64,000 bases of DNA from Neobacillus sp. WH10 (GTDB taxonomy: Bacteria > Bacillota > Bacilli > Bacillales > Cytobacillaceae), in assembly GCF_030123405.1 (NCBI RefSeq), contig NZ_CP126110.1:5332001-5396000 (forward strand), given 5' to 3'. The position numbers were made by a program, and so were the translations under genes. Below, one piece after another: positions 61,501-64,000 of this stretch. Within the stretch, counting starts at the first letter, position 1, and the number at the start of each line of letters is the position of its first letter. The notes under the pieces were generated by a model. The model was not told the origin of the DNA, did not search any database, and saw only the letters and a program-made list of their open reading frames with translations.

Positions 61501-61832
61501 TGCAGTTCATCTATTTCGCGTGGTATAATAACCCCCCCGCCGCCGCCGTATATGCGGATGTTCGGCGCCCCTTTTTCCTTTAACAGATCGTACATATATT
61601 TAAAGTATTCAACGTGCCCGCCTTGATAAGACGAAATCGCAATCCCCTGCACATCCTCCTGAATCGCAGCGTTCACGACCTCCTCCACTGAGCGGTTGTG
61701 ACCAAGGTGGATGACCTCTGCCCCGCTCGCCTGGAGAATCCTGCGCATAATGTTGATTGAAGCATCATGGCCGTCAAATAAGCTCGATGCTGTCACAAAG
61801 CGGATATGATGCTTTGGCTGATAATTTCCCAT
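58584..61832 (-). CDS. icmF: Fused isobutyryl-CoA mutase IcmF
   Basis: Adenosylcobalamin enzyme joining three parts in 1082 residues: a B12-binding domain (residues about 10-145, motif DGHDASI), a MeaI-type G-protein chaperone (P-loop GITGTGGAGKSSL near residue 205, then VIVETSGIGQGD and INKFERKG) and the large acyl-CoA mutase domain (about 555-1082). It interconverts isobutyryl-CoA and n-butyryl-CoA, and some members also act on pivalyl- or isovaleryl-CoA. Start at 61832 after AGGGGGAG; thirteen earlier codons are open. It lies downstream of a TetR regulator and an acyl-CoA dehydrogenase, which fits branched-chain acyl-CoA catabolism. Requires cobalamin supply; no B12 riboswitch is visible. 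Confidence 0.94.
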   Translation of the reverse strand: MGNYQPKHHIRFVTASSLFDGHDASINIMRRILQASGAEVIHLGHNRSVEEVVNAAIQEDVQGIAISSYQGGHVEYFKYMYDLLKEKGAPNIRIYGGGGGVIIPREIDELHQYGIARIFSPEDGRVLGLQGMIDQMIRDCDFATVTTDVTEQIEKLPSGDVNSIAKLITLAELHVDKRNEAAATAEQVLEQVKSLEKGIPVVGITGTGGAGKSSLTDELIRRFINEFPEKRVAILSVDPTKQKTGGALLGDRIRMNAIFSPNVYMRSLATRRSKNELSLAIKDAVAVTKAAGFDLVIVETSGIGQGDAEITEICDVSMYVMTSEFGAPSQLEKIDMLDFADLIVINKFERKGSEDAKRQVQKQYQRNHMLFEQELEEMPVYGTIASQFHDPGTNALFAALVEKINQKMATDWVTSFSKNAVVEKQNVIIPTDRRYYLREISETVRGYHKKAEEQANIARKLFQLEGAIAAVNEQPEVVAALGVVQQETEALLTPESRKILGSWAQTKAAYAGDQFVTRIRDKEIITVLKSKSLSGLDIPKVALPKYKDYGEILRWVYQENVPGSFPYTAGVFPFKREGEDPKRQFAGEGTPERTNRRFHYLSKDDAAKRLSTAFDSVTLYGEDPDHRPDIYGKVGESGVSICTLDDMKKLYNGFDLCHPSTSVSMTINGPAPIILAMFMNTAIDQQVQEKEAELGRVLTVEEFAEVRAYTLRTVRGTVQADILKEDQGQNTCIFSTEFALRMMGDIQQYFIDHQVRNYYSVSISGYHIAEAGANPISQLAFTLSNGFTYVEYYLSRGMNIDDFAPNLSFFFSNGLDPEYTVIGRVARRIWATVMRDKYGANERSQKLKYHVQTSGRSLHAQEIDFNDIRTTLQALMALHDNCNSLHTNAYDEAITTPTEESVRRAMAIQMIITKEHGLTKNENPLQGSFVVEELTDLVEEAVLQEFERLNDRGGVLGSMETQYQRGKIQDESMYYEMKKHTGELPIIGVNTYLNPNPPSEEDVNNMELARATTEEKELQIHNLRAFQEAHALKAADALKRLKEAAVSGGNIFAELMETVQVASLGQITRALYEVGGQYRRNM

Positions 61833-61889
61833 CGTGCTCCCCCTTTTGTTAAAATAAACTCCGTTCCCCATTCGCTGCCTTTATTACTT

Positions 61890-62090
61890 TTTCGGAACTT
61901 TGTACAGTCAACGAGACCTCGCGGAGCTGAGCCACGTTTACCGGTTACTGTTGTTAAGAAATTGAAACTCGGTTACCGTTAACTCCTGTTCCGAAAGTTG
62001 AATTCGATCACATCACTGCTGTTCCAATAATTGAACCCTGCGGCCATTTGCTATTGTTCCGGAACTTTTGCAGCCGCCGGGACCTCTCCA
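61890..62090. repeat. Degenerate tandem repeat, period 33-36 bp, entering the TetR gene
   Basis: Units of the form TGTTCCGAAAGTTGAA occur at 61951, 61987, 62020 and 62055. A diverged flank, TTCGGAACTTTGTACAGTC near 61891, resembles TTCCGGAACTTTTGCAGCC at 62058. The last unit covers the final codons and stop of the TetR gene. Confidence 0.6.
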
Positions 62091-62704
62091 CTAATCCCCG
62101 ATAATAAATTTTCAGTCTGCAATTCAATATATTCTTCCAGGGTAAATAATTTCCTTAACGCCCAGCGGCGGAAGCCCCACATTTGCCCCTGGACAAAAAT
62201 ATTATGAGCAATGATTTGCACTTGTTTCTCTGACAGATGGAGCTCTCCATTTTCGACACATCTCGAAAGCAGGTTCTCAAACATGCCGACCATTTCCATT
62301 TCTTTTTTTAACACATATGGAAGAGCGTCCTTCGAAAGCGACTTTACTTCTTGATACATCACGAGTACTTCCGCCTGCATCTCATCCATCACCTGAAAAA
62401 AGTTGGCAATTCCAAGCTTTAAGCTATCCAATGTCCCCTTTTTCAAGGCGAGATCCTGCTGCAGGCGCTCACTGACATGGTCATAAATGCTGTCACAAAC
62501 AAGATAAAGCACGTCTTCCTTTGTGCGAATGTATTCATACAGCGTACCGATGCTAAATCCTGCAGCTTTGGCAATTTCCCTTGTCGTCGTCCGGTGAAAC
62601 CCCTTTTGTTTAAAAAGTGCTACGGCCCCTTTGATCATTTGATCCCGTCTTTTTTGCACAAGGCGCTCATCCTTAACCGAAGCCTGTACTTCCCGCTTAT
62701 TCAT
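62051..62704 (-). CDS. TetR/AcrR family regulator of acyl-CoA metabolism
   Basis: A 217-residue repressor-type protein. The N-terminal HTH is TTREIAKAAGFSIGTLYEYIRTKEDV, residues about 38-63. The ligand domain resembles FadR/YsiA-type fatty acyl-CoA sensors, and the place between acyl-CoA dehydrogenase and icmF suggests it controls this module in response to acyl-CoA; ligand and target are inferred. The last ten residues (VPAAAKVPEQ) come from the adjacent tandem repeat and are probably not conserved. Confidence 0.87.
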   Translation of the reverse strand: MNKREVQASVKDERLVQKRRDQMIKGAVALFKQKGFHRTTTREIAKAAGFSIGTLYEYIRTKEDVLYLVCDSIYDHVSERLQQDLALKKGTLDSLKLGIANFFQVMDEMQAEVLVMYQEVKSLSKDALPYVLKKEMEMVGMFENLLSRCVENGELHLSEKQVQIIAHNIFVQGQMWGFRRWALRKLFTLEEYIELQTENLLSGISGEVPAAAKVPEQ

Positions 62705-62774
62705 GCCGCTAACCGCCTTTATTCAAATTAGGCGATCCTTAATTGCCGCCTTTCTGTTTGTTAATGCCAGATGG

Positions 62775-63914
62775 TTATTTCGTTAACATTCTCGAAATAA
62801 CCAGGCGCTGAATTTCCTGTGTCCCCTCATAAATCTGGGTTATTTTTGCATCGCGCATGAAACGCTCTACAGGGTAATCCTTCGTATAACCATAACCGCC
62901 AAAAACTTGAACCGCTTCGGTCGTCACCTTCATCGCGGTGTCGCCTGCAAATAATTTTGACATCGCTGATTCTTTACCGTATGGTAAGCCGTTTGACTCG
63001 AGCCATGCCGCTTGATAGGTTAATAGTCTTGATGCCTCAATATTTGTGGCCATATCAGCGAGCTTGAAACTGATGCCTTGGTTCGCAGCAATTGGTTTGC
63101 CAAACTGGTGGCGTTCCTTTGCATAGTCAACAGCTGCATCAAGGGCACCTTGGGCGATCCCAACAGCTTGGGCAGCGATGCCATTGCGGCCGCCATCAAG
63201 GGTCATCATCGCAATTTTAAAGCCGTCGCCTTCTTCCCCGAGCCTGTTGGCAACAGGAACCTTGCAATCTTCAAAAATAATCTCAGTTGTCGGTGATGAA
63301 CGAATACCGAGTTTCTTTTCTTTTTTACCAACAGAGAAGCCTGGGAAGTCGCTCTCGACAATAAATGCTGTTGTTCCTCTTTGCTTGCTTGATGGGTCTG
63401 TTAAGGCAAACACCACATAAATATCGGCCACGCCGCCGTTTGTGATGAAAATTTTTGAACCGTTGAGGACGTAATGGTCGCCCTCTAGGCGTGCTGTCGT
63501 TCTCATCCCGCCTGCATCGGAGCCGCTGCCAGGTTCCGTTAAGCCGTATGCACCAATTTTCGTTCCTTCTGCCATTGGGCGCAGATAGGTTTGCTTTTGC
63601 TCCTCGCTGCCGAATTTGTAAATCGGCCAGCCGGCAAGGGAGGTGTGCGCAGAAAGAAGTACGCCTGTTGACGCATCAACGCGGGACAGCTCCTCTACAG
63701 CAATACAATAAGCAAGATAATCACTGCCAATGCCGCCATACTCTTCCGGCCACGGAATCCCTGTTAAGCCTAGCTCCGCCATTTTGTCAAAAATCTCCCG
63801 GTCAAAGCGTTCTTCCTCATCCCGCTCCGCCGCTGTCGGTGCCACTTCATTTCGCGCAAAATCACGCACCATTTTGCGAATCATTTCATGCTCTTCGGAT
63901 AATTTAAATTGCAT
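62775..63914 (-). CDS. Acyl-CoA dehydrogenase, short/branched-chain type
   Basis: FAD enzyme introducing the alpha-beta double bond in acyl-CoA, 379 residues. The signatures GAYGLTEPGSGSDAGGMRTTA and QVFGGYGYTKDYPVERFMRDAKI are complete, and the catalytic Glu is in IYEGTQEIQRLVISRM, the position used by short-chain and butyryl-CoA dehydrogenases. Start after AAGGAGG. First complete gene of a likely acd-tetR-icmF operon, with 70 bp to the regulator. Confidence 0.93.
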   Translation of the reverse strand: MQFKLSEEHEMIRKMVRDFARNEVAPTAAERDEEERFDREIFDKMAELGLTGIPWPEEYGGIGSDYLAYCIAVEELSRVDASTGVLLSAHTSLAGWPIYKFGSEEQKQTYLRPMAEGTKIGAYGLTEPGSGSDAGGMRTTARLEGDHYVLNGSKIFITNGGVADIYVVFALTDPSSKQRGTTAFIVESDFPGFSVGKKEKKLGIRSSPTTEIIFEDCKVPVANRLGEEGDGFKIAMMTLDGGRNGIAAQAVGIAQGALDAAVDYAKERHQFGKPIAANQGISFKLADMATNIEASRLLTYQAAWLESNGLPYGKESAMSKLFAGDTAMKVTTEAVQVFGGYGYTKDYPVERFMRDAKITQIYEGTQEIQRLVISRMLTK

Positions 63915-64000
63915 TTTTTAGTCCTCCTTTTATGTTTACTACCTATTTTTTTCCCATTACTACCTATTTTTCATTGCTTACGACGTTTTCCAGGCTCTTT

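Noticed and set aside
63971..64000. Possible end of another minus-strand gene at the right edge
   Set aside because: Only 30 bases are available and more than one reading frame ends nearby (for example ...GKRRKQ or ...ENVVSNEK), so no gene can be assigned.

Overview
The window is chromosomal DNA from a low-to-mid GC, endospore-forming member of the Bacillaceae. Gene content and order match the Bacillus subtilis region from spoIID to rpoE: spoIID, murA, ywmB, atp operon, upp, glyA, ywlG, rpiB, ywlE, mntP, ywlC, spoIIR, prmC, prfA, tdk, rpmE, rho, glpX, murZ, fsa, fbaA, spo0F, ywjG, pyrG, rpoE. A complex I operon, an isobutyryl-CoA mutase fusion gene and the repeat families suggest a Neobacillus/Mesobacillus-like relative rather than B. 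subtilis itself; this placement is an inference. Nearly every gene lies on the minus strand. The exceptions are a TetR regulator at 4.1 kb and ywjG at 54.6 kb. No rRNA, tRNA or CRISPR array was seen.

Layout. 1-4.8 kb is accessory: the N-terminal part of a VirD4/TraG-like coupling ATPase running off the left edge, a very basic protein with sixteen 14-residue repeats, an M48 membrane protease and a TetR regulator with a palindromic operator candidate. 5-9.3 kb holds sporulation and wall genes (spoIID, murA, ywmB, a DUF1146 gene). 9.8-20.5 kb is an 11-gene nuoABCDHIJKLMN operon without nuoEFG; its NuoC has a long Ala/Lys-rich N-terminal extension. 21.4-28.9 kb is the F1Fo ATP synthase operon. 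29-34.5 kb contains upp flanked by two genes not present at this place in B. subtilis: a subtilisin-like protease and a three-domain HTH / nucleotidyltransferase / choline-kinase-like fusion. 34.7-47 kb carries glyA through tdk and rpmE. 47.5-57.8 kb is rho, glpX, murZ, fsa, fbaA, spo0F, ywjG, pyrG and rpoE. 58-64 kb is a branched-chain or short-chain acyl-CoA module: IcmF, a TetR/FadR-type regulator and an acyl-CoA dehydrogenase.

Regulation visible in the sequence includes good SigA promoters for nuo, atp and pyrG, a SigH-type promoter for spo0F, and a pyrG leader that starts with GGGC and carries two successive terminator hairpins. That leader fits the CTP-sensing reiterative-transcription attenuation known for B. 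subtilis pyrG. Many genes end in clear intrinsic terminators.

The most unusual property is repeat load. A 13-bp near-palindrome, GGTGCCTGACACC, occurs 16 times exactly and about 9 times as variants, often spaced exactly 39 or 48 bp apart. It lies mostly between genes, but three copies form an in-frame 13-codon repeat inside prmC and one lies inside ywlC. It is absent from the accessory first 5 kb. There are also intergenic tandem arrays with periods of about 52, 44, 45-55 and 35 bp, and three copies of a larger structured element whose stems show compensatory base changes.
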